This document shows, in pieces, positions 52,873-61,527 of a stretch of 61,924 bases of DNA. Origin of the DNA: an uncultured Ruminococcus sp. (GTDB lineage: Bacteria; Bacillota; Clostridia; Oscillospirales; Acutalibacteraceae); assembly GCA_902789345.1 (NCBI GenBank), contig CADANT010000004.1, positions 25,484-87,407 of the forward strand, in the 5' to 3' direction. The translations under genes were made by a program, and so were the position numbers. The notes beneath the pieces are model-generated. The model ran no database searches, had not been told where the DNA came from, and saw only the letters and a program-made list of their open reading frames with translations. The stretch's first letter is position 1; the number at the start of each line of letters is the position of its first letter.

Positions 52873-53376
52873 ATGGAGCTATTTATCTCACAGCAGCTCT
52901 ATATTCTCTTTTTCTCAATAATTACAGGCGTTATTATCGGCATTATAAACGAGCCCTTTAGATTTTTAAGATATATGGGCTTTAACGGCAAGGCAGAGGT
53001 AATTGTTCAGGATATTGTTTTTATGATTTTAGCCGCTTTTGTTACATTCTTCTTTGCCCTGTGCTATAATAAGGGAGATGTAAGGTTTTTTATGCTTGCA
53101 GGTGAGCTTGGCGGTTTTGTGGTGTTTAGGCTTACTGTAGGCAGGTTAAGCGGCAAGCTGTTTTATGTTATGGCTTTTGTGCTTGCAAAAATATCAGCAG
53201 TGTTTAAAAGGTGCTTTATGCTAATTGTTACAATAATGTGTAAAGCCGGGGATCTTATACTGGTTAAAATACCATTATTTAAGAAAACTGATAAAACACC
53301 TTGCAAGAGCCGCAAAATTTATTGTATAATAATAAAAAATGTAAGTAATTTTAATCGTAAAATATTTAAGAGGTAG
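52873..53376 (+). CDS. yabQ: Spore cortex biosynthesis protein YabQ
   Basis: 167 residues with three or four membrane helices at about 8-28, 48-66, 78-95 and 100-125, and a basic tail. QLYILFFSIITGVIIG...EPFRFLR is typical. Membrane protein needed for spore cortex. Six bases after yabP. Confidence 0.9.
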   Translation: MELFISQQLYILFFSIITGVIIGIINEPFRFLRYMGFNGKAEVIVQDIVFMILAAFVTFFFALCYNKGDVRFFMLAGELGGFVVFRLTVGRLSGKLFYVMAFVLAKISAVFKRCFMLIVTIMCKAGDLILVKIPLFKKTDKTPCKSRKIYCIIIKNVSNFNRKIFKR

Positions 53377-53380
53377 CATT

Positions 53381-53737
53381 ATGCAATTAAAGGAAGTAAA
53401 GAAAGGTTCAAGCAGAAAGAAAAGCAGTAAGGAATCGGCTTCTAAATTTTTTGCAAAGAATAAATTAGACATTTTTTTAGGTGTATTTTTGCTGTTAGTG
53501 GTTATTTATTCAGTCATTACACTTGTATCACAGCAGGTAAGCATTGGTGAAAAGAAATCTGAGCTTGACAGCATTAAAAGTCAGATAGTTATTGAAGAGG
53601 TTAGAAATAACGAAATAAATAATGTATTAAATTCAAGCGACAACGACAACACCGCTTATATTGAAAAGTCAGCAAGAGATGAGCTTGACTATGCTTATAA
53701 CAACGAAAGAATTTTTATTAATGTATCAGGAGATTAA
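53381..53737 (+). CDS. divIC: Septum formation initiator DivIC/FtsB-like
   Basis: 118 residues: basic cytoplasmic N-terminus, one helix at about 31-50, and a coiled coil outside (KKSELDSIKSQIVIEEVRNNEINN), then ARDELDYAYNNERIF. Partner of FtsL/FtsQ in the divisome. RBS AAGAGGT. Its place after yabQ matches Bacillus. Confidence 0.9.
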   Translation: MQLKEVKKGSSRKKSSKESASKFFAKNKLDIFLGVFLLLVVIYSVITLVSQQVSIGEKKSELDSIKSQIVIEEVRNNEINNVLNSSDNDNTAYIEKSARDELDYAYNNERIFINVSGD

Positions 53738-53799
53738 CATCAATGCTGCGGCATTAGTAGTTTAATTTATATAATTAATCTTAGGGGGATTATACTTTA

Positions 53800-54336
53800 A
53801 TGGCAATTGAAGTCGGAAACATTCTAGAAGGCAAAGTAACAGGTATTACAAATTTTGGAGCATTTGTGGATTTACCTGACGGTAAATCCGGTATGGTACA
53901 CATTTCTGAAGTTGCGCCAACCTATGTAAACAAGATTACCGATTTTTTGCAGGAGGGTCAAACTGTAAAGGTAAAGGTTATTTCTATTGGTGAAAACAAT
54001 AAAATAGCGTTGTCTATAAAAAAGGCAATGGATAACTATGGCAAGGGTGAAAGACAAGAACGAGGCGAAAAGCGTGAACACCGTGACTTTAACGGCAGAG
54101 GCAACGGCTCTCACCAGTACAAGGGCGGCAGACGCTATGACAACAAGCCAAGGCAGAGCAGTGCTGCAGTAACAAGCCCGGGTAATTTTGAGTGGCAAAG
54201 CTCAAAGAGAAATGAAAACGCAAGCTTTGAGGACCTTATGTCAAAGTTTAAACAAACCAGTGAGGAAAAAATGTCTGACCTAAAAAGAAACTCAGATGTT
54301 TCTGTTCGTCGCCCAAGAAGAAACCAAAAGCCTTGA
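53800..54336 (+). CDS. yabR: S1-domain RNA-binding protein YabR-like
   Basis: 178 residues. An S1 domain (EVGNILEGKVTGITNFGAFVDL...HISEVA) in the first 75 residues, then a basic Arg/Gly/Lys-rich tail (GERQERGEKREHRD). Likely binds RNA or ribosomes. AGGGGG precedes the ATG by 13 bases. Last gene of the yab cluster. Confidence 0.92.
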   Translation: MAIEVGNILEGKVTGITNFGAFVDLPDGKSGMVHISEVAPTYVNKITDFLQEGQTVKVKVISIGENNKIALSIKKAMDNYGKGERQERGEKREHRDFNGRGNGSHQYKGGRRYDNKPRQSSAAVTSPGNFEWQSSKRNENASFEDLMSKFKQTSEEKMSDLKRNSDVSVRRPRRNQKP

Positions 54337-54438
54337 TTAATAAATGCTTTTGGTTGTAGCTGTTTTGTGCTGATTTGGGTTTTACAGTACATATCTTATT
54401 TGTAATATAAAAGGGTTGTGGCTCTTTTGGCAGTTTTT

Positions 54439-54470
54439 AACACTCCAAAGCTTTTGTGCTTTGGGGTGTT
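54439..54470 (+). terminator. Terminator of the yab cluster
   Basis: Thirteen-bp stem AACACTCCAAAGC/GCTTTGGGGTGTT with one T-G pair and a 6-nt loop; tail TTCTGTAT. Confidence 0.78.
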
Positions 54471-54546
54471 TCTGTATGATAGGGCTATGAATTGGAAAAT
54501 GTCCGGAATATTTTTCAAAAATAAATTTAAAAGTTTGAAAAAAGAC

Positions 54547-54575
54547 TTGATTTTTCCTTTGTAGTGTGTTATTAT
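54547..54575 (+). promoter_or_regulatory. Promoter of tRNA-Arg
   Basis: TTGATT (54547-54552), 17 bases, TATTAT (54570-54575), 26 bases before the tRNA. Confidence 0.75.
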
Positions 54576-54601
54576 ACTCTAGCAGTCAAAAAACGCACTG
54601 T

Positions 54602-54678
54602 GCGCTGGTAGCTCAGCTGGATAGAGTGACTGGCTACGAACCAGTAGGTCGGGGGTTCGAGTCCCTTCCAGCGCGCCA
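54602..54678 (+). tRNA. tRNA-Arg (anticodon ACG)
   Basis: 77 nt with encoded CCA. Acceptor GCGCTGG/CCAGCGC, D-arm GCTCAGCTGGATAGAGT, anticodon stem CTGG/CCAG around the loop CTACGAA (anticodon ACG), T-arm GGTTCGAGTCC. A34 is the target of TadA (29747), so it reads CGU, CGC and CGA. Confidence 0.98.
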
Positions 54679-54723
54679 AACTTACCTGTTAAATGCTTAT
54701 GTGTTTAGCAGGTAAGTTTTTTT
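54679..54723 (+). terminator. Terminator of tRNA-Arg
   Basis: Fifteen-bp stem with one G-T pair (AACTTACCTGTTAAA/TTTAGCAGGTAAGTT), starting straight after the CCA, then eight T. Confidence 0.93.
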
Positions 54724-54855
54724 ACTTTTAACACTTCCATTTTTATTTTGCCGATAATTAATGCTCTATGTAATAGGCTGTGGCAGAGCTGCTTGTAGCT
54801 ACTGTCGGTTATTAATGTATCAACGGGGAATAGGGGAGTTCTTACGGAGATTTAA

Positions 54856-54894
54856 ACGGGTATGCAGTAACCTTTACAGTAACTGCATACCCGT
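54856..54894. terminator. Hairpin past the DUF1015 gene
   Basis: Perfect 13-bp stem ACGGGTATGCAGT/ACTGCATACCCGT with a 13-nt loop, in the 254-base gap between tRNA-Arg and the convergent DUF1015 gene. T-tract is weak on both sides. I see no gene in this gap. Confidence 0.55.
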
Positions 54895-54977
54895 ATTTGT
54901 GTTTATGTGAGTTTATAGGGGAAACCTACAACGCTTTTTTGAGAAAAGCTGTAAGCCTAAAAGAATTTGAGCGTTTA

Positions 54978-56261
54978 TTAATCCTCCAGCTGATTCATTA
55001 CAAGTCCTGTTATCATCTTTGGGTAGAAATATGTGGACTTTTGCGGCATTTTCTCGCCGTTTGATGCTACTTCTCTTATCTCTGAAACTCTTGTAGGGTT
55101 AAGAATAAAGGCACATTGGGATTCACCCTGCTGTACAGATGAAATAGCCTCGTCAAATATTTTTGTGTATGTTAGGTTTATTTGCTTTGCCATATTTTCA
55201 GCGTCTATTCCAAATATTTTTTCAAGAATAAGCGTATGCAGTATGGTTACATCCAACTGCTGTGTAGCTGCGCTTGCGTTTGGAAGAAGTTTTTTAATAA
55301 TGTTGGTATCCTTTAGCACAAGCAGCTTGTAGCTGTTGCCGCCGCAGTAAAAGGCATATGCCTTTTCGCCCCGGTTGTACAGCTCCATTAGGGTGTTCTC
55401 TATAGTATTTACATCGCTGTGTTCTGTAACATCAAAATATTCTTTGCAGCCGTCTATAACCTTTTCGGCGTTAAAGCTATCAAGATTTCTTACCAAGCGG
55501 TGTGTCGGGAATACTACCAGACCGGGGTGCTCCATATCCACCAGCGTCATCATTTGGTAGTCGCAGGCGTCGCCTTCTTTTGCCAAGCCCTGCTCTCTTA
55601 AATAATTTCTGTAATTAAGAGCTGTTTCGTAGCGGTGGTGTCCGTCTGCAATATACAGCTTTCTGTCGGCAAAATCGTTGCAAATATCAGCTATTGCTTT
55701 TTCGTCCTTTATTATCCACATTCTGTGTGTAACATTGTCGTTGTCCTGTAGTTGTATGTCAGGTTCAGACTTTGAAAGGCTGTCAATTTTGCCAAGGGTG
55801 TTTTTTCCGCCGTCCATATACAGTGAATAAATTTGGCTGAAGTTACAGTTAGTAGCCTTCATAAGGTTTAGTCTGTCTTCTTTAGCCTTTGAAAGGGTAA
55901 ATTCGTGTGGAAGAATAATGCCTTTGCTGAATTCTTCAAGCTTAACACGGCAAATTATTCCTTTAATTGTCTTTCTTTCACCGTATGCGGTAAATTCCTC
56001 TTCATATATGTATATTGCAGGCTTGTCTTCTTTTACAAGTATACCCTTTTCCAGCCAATCATTTAGTATTTCTGCCGCCTTGTTGTATTTGTCGTCACCC
56101 TTTGGCAGCTCTAAACGAATTATGTTGTGTGGGTTGGTTTTAATGTATTCTTCACGCTGTTGGTCACTTATAATGTCATAAGGCGGGCAAACAAGCTCTT
56201 CTATTTTTCCTGCTTTTTCGCAGTTAAATCTTAATCCTTTATAGCCTTTTATTTCAGCCAT
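54978..56261 (-). CDS. DUF1015-family protein
   Basis: 427 residues, soluble. The start is LRFNCEKAGKIEELVCPPYDIIS, with the middle YIADGHHRYETALNYR; both are typical of DUF1015. The ADGHHRYE motif looks like a catalytic or metal site. Function is unknown; members are often found near serine or keto-acid metabolism genes, but here it stands alone between tRNAs. AAGGAGATG precedes the ATG at 56261. Confidence 0.9.
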   Translation of the reverse strand: MAEIKGYKGLRFNCEKAGKIEELVCPPYDIISDQQREEYIKTNPHNIIRLELPKGDDKYNKAAEILNDWLEKGILVKEDKPAIYIYEEEFTAYGERKTIKGIICRVKLEEFSKGIILPHEFTLSKAKEDRLNLMKATNCNFSQIYSLYMDGGKNTLGKIDSLSKSEPDIQLQDNDNVTHRMWIIKDEKAIADICNDFADRKLYIADGHHRYETALNYRNYLREQGLAKEGDACDYQMMTLVDMEHPGLVVFPTHRLVRNLDSFNAEKVIDGCKEYFDVTEHSDVNTIENTLMELYNRGEKAYAFYCGGNSYKLLVLKDTNIIKKLLPNASAATQQLDVTILHTLILEKIFGIDAENMAKQINLTYTKIFDEAISSVQQGESQCAFILNPTRVSEIREVASNGEKMPQKSTYFYPKMITGLVMNQLED

Positions 56262-56473
56262 ATAAGCATCTCCTTTTTATATAATATAATTATCAGGTTA
56301 TAATAAAGCCCTGACATCACTTATATTTTTACATATTTGGCAGGAAAGGTCAACATTTTACTAAAAAAATTCTGACATAGTAAATTTATTTAGCTTTAAA
56401 CCCCACTGCGGTGCTGAGTATATAAGAGCAAGTTGCAGGTTGAAGTGATTTTAAAAAAAATTGAAAAAAACTG

Positions 56474-56502
56474 TTGACAAATGAATATACCTGTGATAGA
56501 AT
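56474..56502 (+). promoter_or_regulatory. Promoter of the two tRNA-Ser genes
   Basis: TTGACA (56474-56479), 17 bases, TAGAAT (56497-56502), about 15 bases before tRNA-Ser(TGA). Confidence 0.8.
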
Positions 56503-56516
56503 AACTATCGTTGCAC

Positions 56517-56605
56517 GGAGAGGTGTCCGAGTGGTTTAAGGAGCTAGTCTTGAAAACTAGTGATCCCGCAAGGGACCAAGGGTTCGAATCCCTTCCTCTC
56601 CGCCA
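56517..56605 (+). tRNA. tRNA-Ser (anticodon TGA)
   Basis: 89 nt including CCA. Acceptor GGAGAGG/CCTCTCC, anticodon stem CTAGT/ACTAG with loop CTTGAAA, long variable arm TGATCCCGCAAGGGACCA, T-arm GGGTTCGAATCCC. The long variable arm confirms serine. Confidence 0.98.
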
Positions 56606-56632
56606 CATTTATTTTACAGTTAATTCACCAAT

Positions 56633-56722
56633 GCGGAAGTACTCAAGTGGTGAAGAGGCTCCCCTGCTAAGGGAGTAGGTCGGGTAACCGGCGCAAGGGT
56701 TCAAATCCCTTCTTCCGCGCCA
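56633..56722 (+). tRNA. tRNA-Ser (anticodon GCT)
   Basis: 90 nt including CCA. Acceptor GCGGAAG/CTTCCGC, anticodon stem CTCCC/GGGAG with loop CTGCTAA (GCT), variable arm TAGGTCGGGTAACCGGCG. Twenty-seven bases after the first tRNA-Ser and in the same transcript. Confidence 0.98.
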
Positions 56723-56756
56723 AAACAGAGCAGTAGCTTTTGCTACTGCTCTGTTT
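56723..56756 (+). terminator. Terminator of the tRNA-Ser pair
   Basis: Fifteen-bp perfect stem AAACAGAGCAGTAGC/GCTACTGCTCTGTTT with a TTTT loop, directly after the CCA; tail TTTGCGTTT overlaps the stem end. Confidence 0.9.
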
Positions 56757-56893
56757 GCGTTTAATGCGGAATTTATATATGGTGCGGTTTTACCCAACTA
56801 TTGACAAAGAGCCTTATTTTATAAGCCCACAGGTATTGCTTTTTTAGGATAAAAGCGTTGAAAAATCGCTGTTTAATTACTTTGTGCAAACGC

Positions 56894-56922
56894 TTGTTTA
56901 AATTATGGGTATATGTTATAAT
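56894..56922 (+). promoter_or_regulatory. Promoter of the ruvCAB operon
   Basis: TTGTTT (56894-56899), 17 bases, TATAAT (56917-56922). No LexA/Cheo-box-like site (GAAC-N4-GTTC) was seen. Confidence 0.75.
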
Positions 56923-56979
56923 TAGCACTTAGAATGGATAAAAATAGATAAACTGCGTTTACTTGCTGTTGGAGGTAAT

Positions 56980-57489
56980 ATGGTTGTGCTTGGTATAGAC
57001 CCCGGATATGCTATTGTTGGCTGGGGTGTGGTAAATTACGCCGGAAATATATACAGACCCTTGGGGTTTGGTGCAATTACTACCGACGCCAACAGTAATT
57101 TTAACGACAGACTGGGTTATATATATAACAATATGACAAGGCTTATTGAAAAGTGTAAGCCTGACGCAATGGCTGTGGAGAAGCTGTACTTTCAAAATAA
57201 CCAAAAAACCGCAATAAATGTTGCACAGGCAAGGGGAGTGATTCTGCTTGCGGCACAACAGCAGGGTGTGCCTATTTTTGAGTATACGCCCTTGCAGGTT
57301 AAGACGGTTGTTACGGGCTACGGCAAAGCGAAAAAGCCACAGGTAATGGAAATGACACGCAGGCTGTTGGCGCTGGAAAGCGTACCAAAGCCGGACGATA
57401 CGGCAGACGCACTGGCTATAGCACTGTGCCATATACAGGCAAGAGGCACTGCCCTAAGAAAGATAATTACAAAAGGAAGATACAGCTAA
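56980..57489 (+). CDS. ruvC: Holliday-junction resolvase RuvC
   Basis: 169 residues. Active-site motifs VLGIDPGYAIVGWG (Asp7), AVEKLYF (Glu), and the final DDTADALAIALCH with two aspartates. Cuts Holliday junctions with RuvAB. Start ATG with GGAGGT nine bases upstream; one-base overlap with ruvA (TAATG). Confidence 0.97.
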   Translation: MVVLGIDPGYAIVGWGVVNYAGNIYRPLGFGAITTDANSNFNDRLGYIYNNMTRLIEKCKPDAMAVEKLYFQNNQKTAINVAQARGVILLAAQQQGVPIFEYTPLQVKTVVTGYGKAKKPQVMEMTRRLLALESVPKPDDTADALAIALCHIQARGTALRKIITKGRYS

Positions 57490-58100
57490 TGTTTTACAGT
57501 GTAAGAGGAAAGTTAATACACAAGGCTCAAAATTTTGTGGTGATAGAGTGCGGCGGTGTAGGTTACAGGTGCTATACCTCGTCAACTACACAAAATAAAC
57601 TACCGGACATAAACAGCCAGGCTACCCTTTATACACATTTGGTTGTGCGTGAGGACGCAATGGAGCTGTACGGCTTTAGTACACTAAACGAGCTTGAATG
57701 CTTTGAACTGCTTATTACTGTCAGCGGTGTAGGCGCAAAAATGGCATTGGCTGTGCTGTCTGTATTGAGTGTAGAACAGTTTGTTATGGCTGTAGCATCG
57801 TCGGACACAGGTGCAATTTCTAAGGCAAATGGTGTAGGCAAGAAAAAGGCAGAGCGTATAATACTTGACCTAAGAGATAAAATAAAGGCGTTTGACAGCT
57901 CGTTACCGTCTGCCGAATTTAGCAGTGACAGCCAGAGTGCAGGAGTGCTTGCCGGAGGAAATATTGCAAAGGCGGCGGAGGCTTTGGGCGTATTGGGATA
58001 CTCCACACAGGAGGTTATGCCGCTTTTAACTAAAATGGACGGTGGATTGCCTGTTGAAAAGCTTATAAGCGGTGTTTTAAGAGAAATGGGAAGAAGATAA
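57489..58100 (+). CDS. ruvA: Holliday-junction DNA helicase RuvA
   Basis: 203 residues. N-terminal OB fold (MFYSVRGKLIHK), helix-hairpin-helix motifs (LLITVSGVGAKMALAVL, ISKANGVGKKKAERIILDL), and a C-terminal RuvB-binding domain (AAEALGVLGYSTQEV). The start is the ATG at 57489; the frame from 57426 runs in ruvC. Tetramer on four-way junctions. Confidence 0.97.
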   Translation: MFYSVRGKLIHKAQNFVVIECGGVGYRCYTSSTTQNKLPDINSQATLYTHLVVREDAMELYGFSTLNELECFELLITVSGVGAKMALAVLSVLSVEQFVMAVASSDTGAISKANGVGKKKAERIILDLRDKIKAFDSSLPSAEFSSDSQSAGVLAGGNIAKAAEALGVLGYSTQEVMPLLTKMDGGLPVEKLISGVLREMGRR

Positions 58101-58112
58101 CGGAGAGTAGCT

Positions 58113-59165
58113 ATGGATTTTGATGATATTGACTTTGAAAACAGAATAGTTGACCCGGAGGAGCTTCCTGATGAATTTGGCGACAAGGAAAATCCTTTAA
58201 GGCCTAAAAATCTTGATGAATATATCGGTCAGGAAAAGGTTAAGGAGAATCTTTCGATATATATTCAGGCCGCTATTCAAAGGCACGAAACACTTGACCA
58301 TGTTTTGCTGTACGGGCCGCCGGGACTGGGCAAGACTACACTTGCCGGTATTATTGCAAATGAAATGGGGGTAAGTCTGCGTATAACATCAGGCCCGGCT
58401 ATTGAAAAGCCCGGCGACTTGGCGGCGCTGCTTACTAACCTAAATGACGGCGATGTTTTGTTTATTGATGAAATTCACAGACTAAACAGACAGGTGGAAG
58501 AAATACTTTATTCTGCTATGGAGGACTTTGCCATTGATATTATAACAGGCAAGGGACAAATGGCGGCTTCGTATCATCTGCCGCTGCCGAAGTTTACTTT
58601 GGTAGGTGCTACTACCAGGGCAGGGCAAATTTCCGCACCACTTCGTGACAGGTTTGGGGTTGTGCTAAGGCTTGAGTTATATACACCGGAGGAGCTGGGC
58701 AAAATTGTAACCAGAAGTGCCGGCATTTTAAATATGCCTATTGACAACGACGGTGCTTTGGAAATTGCGTCACGCTCAAGAGGTACGCCGAGAATTGCAA
58801 ACAGGTTCTTAAAGCGTGTGCGTGACTATGCACAGGTTATGAGTGACGGGGTAATTACCTGCGAAACAGCCAGGATAGCTTTGGAAAAAATGGAGGTTGA
58901 CGAGCTGGGGCTTGACTCTAACGACAGGCGTATGCTTGAAACTATGATTAAGTACTACAAGGGCGGACCTGTAGGGGTGGAAACCTTGGCGGCTACTATC
59001 GGCGAAGAAGCGGTAACTATTGAAGATGTTTACGAACCGTATCTAATGCAAATTGGCTTTATTAACCGTACACCTAGGGGGCGCTGTGTAACAGAGGCGG
59101 CTTGCAGGCATTTGGGCTACAGTATGCCAAACGGCGACAAGGGTGTTCAGCAAACCCTGTTTTAA
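58113..59165 (+). CDS. ruvB: Holliday-junction DNA helicase RuvB
   Basis: 350 residues. N-terminal [19 protein letters not shown], Walker [12 protein letters not shown], Walker [13 protein letters not shown], sensor 1 LVGATTRAG and a C-terminal winged helix ending in [16 protein letters not shown]+ motor of branch migration. Twelve bases after ruvA, with CGGAGAG upstream. Confidence 0.98.
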   Translation: MDFDDIDFENRIVDPEELPDEFGDKENPLRPKNLDEYIGQEKVKENLSIYIQAAIQRHETLDHVLLYGPPGLGKTTLAGIIANEMGVSLRITSGPAIEKPGDLAALLTNLNDGDVLFIDEIHRLNRQVEEILYSAMEDFAIDIITGKGQMAASYHLPLPKFTLVGATTRAGQISAPLRDRFGVVLRLELYTPEELGKIVTRSAGILNMPIDNDGALEIASRSRGTPRIANRFLKRVRDYAQVMSDGVITCETARIALEKMEVDELGLDSNDRRMLETMIKYYKGGPVGVETLAATIGEEAVTIEDVYEPYLMQIGFINRTPRGRCVTEAACRHLGYSMPNGDKGVQQTLF

Positions 59166-59229
59166 TTAAATGAGATAATAAATACTTTTGTGAATTAACA
59201 TATTAATTACTAATTTGGAGGATAATTTA

Positions 59230-60579
59230 ATGGGAAGATTATTTGGAACTGACGGTGCAAGGGGTGTAGCTAACAAGGAGCTTACATGTGAGCTTGCAAT
59301 GAATATAGGCAGAGCGGCCGCTATGGTGCTTACAGAGCAAAGCGACAAAAAGCCGGTTGTAATTATCGGTAAAGATACACGCCTAAGCTCAGATATGCTG
59401 GAGGGTGCTATTGTTTCGGGCTTGTGCTCCGTAGGTGCAGATGTTATTACACTTGGTGTTGTTCCTACACCGGCTGTTGCACTGCTTGTAAAGAAATACA
59501 ATGCTGACGCAGGTATTATGATTTCGGCTTCTCATAACCCATATGAGTTTAACGGTATAAAGATATTCAGCGGCACAGGCTTTAAACTGCCGGACACTCT
59601 TGAAGAGGAAATTGAGGCTATAGTTCTTGACAATGCAAAGCCGTATGCTTTTGCACAAATGGATAAAATAGGCAAGGTTACGGTTTCAAACGAAGGTGTA
59701 AAGGAGTACATAAACCATGTTATTTCTACTGTACCGGAAAAACCTCAGGGCTTAAGGGTAGCCTTTGACTGCTCTAACGGCTCGTCTTCTCGTACAGCAA
59801 AGGATATTTTTGAGTCGTTGGGTGTTGAGTGCCATATGACACATTTTGAGCCTAACGGTGTAAATATTAACAAAGAATGCGGCTCTACACATATAGACGC
59901 TTTGGCCGAATATGTAAAGGCTAACGGTCTTGATTGCGGTATTGCTTTTGACGGTGACGCCGACAGGTGCTTGGCTGTAGACGAAAACGGCGAGCTTGTA
60001 GACGGCGACTTTATTATTGCAATATGTGCAAAAGACCTGAAAGAAAGAGGCTTGCTAAAGAACAATACTGCTGTAGGTACAGTGCTTACAAACATGGGCT
60101 TTAACAAATTCTGTGAGGAAAACGACATTAACTTTGAGGCTACGAAGGTAGGCGATAGATATGTTTTGGAGTCTATGGTGGCTAACGGCTATGTAATAGG
60201 CGGAGAGCAAAGCGGTCATGTTATTTTCTTGGATTACTGTACAACCGGTGACGGTCAAACAACAGCGGCACAGCTTTTAAGCCTAATGAAGAGAAAAAAC
60301 AGCAAGCTTTCTGAAATTGCAAAGGTTATGAAGCGCTTCCCGCAGGTTATGGTAAATGTTAAGATTTCACCTGAGGGTAAGGGCGAGGTAAACGAAGACA
60401 GTGATGTTCAGGCTAAGGTTGCACAGGTAGCCGCACAGCTTGAAGGCCACGGAAGAATTATTGTAAGAGAGTCGGGTACAGAGCCGTTGGTAAGAGTAAT
60501 GCTGGAAGGCTCCGACTACAGCGAAATTGAAAAGCTTGCAAATGAAACAGCTGAAATAGTTAAGAATAAACTGGGATAA
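59230..60579 (+). CDS. glmM: Phosphoglucosamine mutase
   Basis: 449 residues. FGTDGARGVANKELT start, phosphoserine site GIMISASHNPYEFNG (Ser101), metal site FDGDADRCLAVDENG and the sugar-binding GGEQSGHVIF, ending in RESGTEPLVRVM. Converts glucosamine-6-P to glucosamine-1-P for UDP-GlcNAc and wall synthesis. Start ATG 59230 after GGAGGAT; the ATG at 59215 has no Shine-Dalgarno. Confidence 0.97.
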   Translation: MGRLFGTDGARGVANKELTCELAMNIGRAAAMVLTEQSDKKPVVIIGKDTRLSSDMLEGAIVSGLCSVGADVITLGVVPTPAVALLVKKYNADAGIMISASHNPYEFNGIKIFSGTGFKLPDTLEEEIEAIVLDNAKPYAFAQMDKIGKVTVSNEGVKEYINHVISTVPEKPQGLRVAFDCSNGSSSRTAKDIFESLGVECHMTHFEPNGVNINKECGSTHIDALAEYVKANGLDCGIAFDGDADRCLAVDENGELVDGDFIIAICAKDLKERGLLKNNTAVGTVLTNMGFNKFCEENDINFEATKVGDRYVLESMVANGYVIGGEQSGHVIFLDYCTTGDGQTTAAQLLSLMKRKNSKLSEIAKVMKRFPQVMVNVKISPEGKGEVNEDSDVQAKVAQVAAQLEGHGRIIVRESGTEPLVRVMLEGSDYSEIEKLANETAEIVKNKLG

Positions 60580-60621
60580 TAAAGATTTTATAAAACTTAG
60601 TATTTTTAAGGAGGGGTACCC

Positions 60622-61485
60622 TTGCGAGTTGCAAACTGGGAGGACTATGAGCTTATAGACGCATCCTGCGGTGAACGACTGGAAAGGTGGGGTGACATTA
60701 TATTAATAAGACCCGACCCACAGATTATATGGAACACACCAAAGGAGCATTATTTGTGGAAGCAGGCGCACGCACGCTACCACAGGTCTTCCTCCGGCGG
60801 AGGAAAGTGGCAGGTTTATAAGAAAATTCCTGATGTTTGGAAAATTAAAAACAAGGATATTTCCTTTCAGATTAAGCCTATGGGCTTTAAGCACACAGGC
60901 GTATTTCCGGAGCAGGCTACTAACTGGGATTATGTTGACGGGATTATAAGAAACTCAAAAAAAGAAATGAATGTTCTTAATTTGTTTGCTTATACCGGCG
61001 GTGCAACCTTGGCTTGTTTAAACGCAGGTGCTCGGGTGTGCCATGTAGACGCTTCTAAGGGAATGGTGCAGTGGGCTAAGGAAAACGCACAGGTGTCGGG
61101 ACTTTCGGGCAAGCCTGTACGCTGGCTTGTAGATGACTGTATTAAATTTGTTCAGCGTGAGCAAAGGCGTGGCAATAAATATGACGGCATAATAATGGAC
61201 CCACCGTCATATGGCAGAGGACCAAACGGCGAGGTTTGGAAGCTGGAGGAACAGCTTTATTCACTGGTGGAGCTTTGCTCTACGGTGCTTTCAAAGCACC
61301 CGGACTTTTTTGTGCTTAATTCCTACACTACAGGCTTGTCGCCGGCGGTTATGGAATATTTACTGGGAGTTGTGCTTGTGCCTAAGTTTGGCGGCAGAGT
61401 AAGTGCAGACGAAATCGGTTTAAGAGTTACAAACAGCGGTCTTGTTTTGCCTTGCGGTTCTACAGCCATTTGGCAAAGAAAGTAA
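60622..61485 (+). CDS. SAM-dependent rRNA methyltransferase (RlmI-like)
   Basis: 287 residues. SAM motif NLFAYTGGATLACLNAGA near residue 119, then VDASKGMVQWAKENA, and the catalytic-side motif IIMDPPSYGRG. It belongs to the class I Methyltrans_SAM group with RlmI and RlmK cores, but it lacks their N-terminal PUA domain, so the target is unsure. TTG start with AAGGAGGGG upstream. Confidence 0.88.
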   Translation: MRVANWEDYELIDASCGERLERWGDIILIRPDPQIIWNTPKEHYLWKQAHARYHRSSSGGGKWQVYKKIPDVWKIKNKDISFQIKPMGFKHTGVFPEQATNWDYVDGIIRNSKKEMNVLNLFAYTGGATLACLNAGARVCHVDASKGMVQWAKENAQVSGLSGKPVRWLVDDCIKFVQREQRRGNKYDGIIMDPPSYGRGPNGEVWKLEEQLYSLVELCSTVLSKHPDFFVLNSYTTGLSPAVMEYLLGVVLVPKFGGRVSADEIGLRVTNSGLVLPCGSTAIWQRK

Positions 61486-61527
61486 TAAATTCTTGTAACA
61501 ATTTTGTTTTGTTAAGAGAGGTTTTCA

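Noticed and set aside
56396-56797. Two minus-strand open frames (RRGRDSNPWSLAGS and RRGRDLNPCAGYPT types)
   Set aside because: They are antisense to the two tRNA-Ser genes; this is a well-known false annotation pattern.
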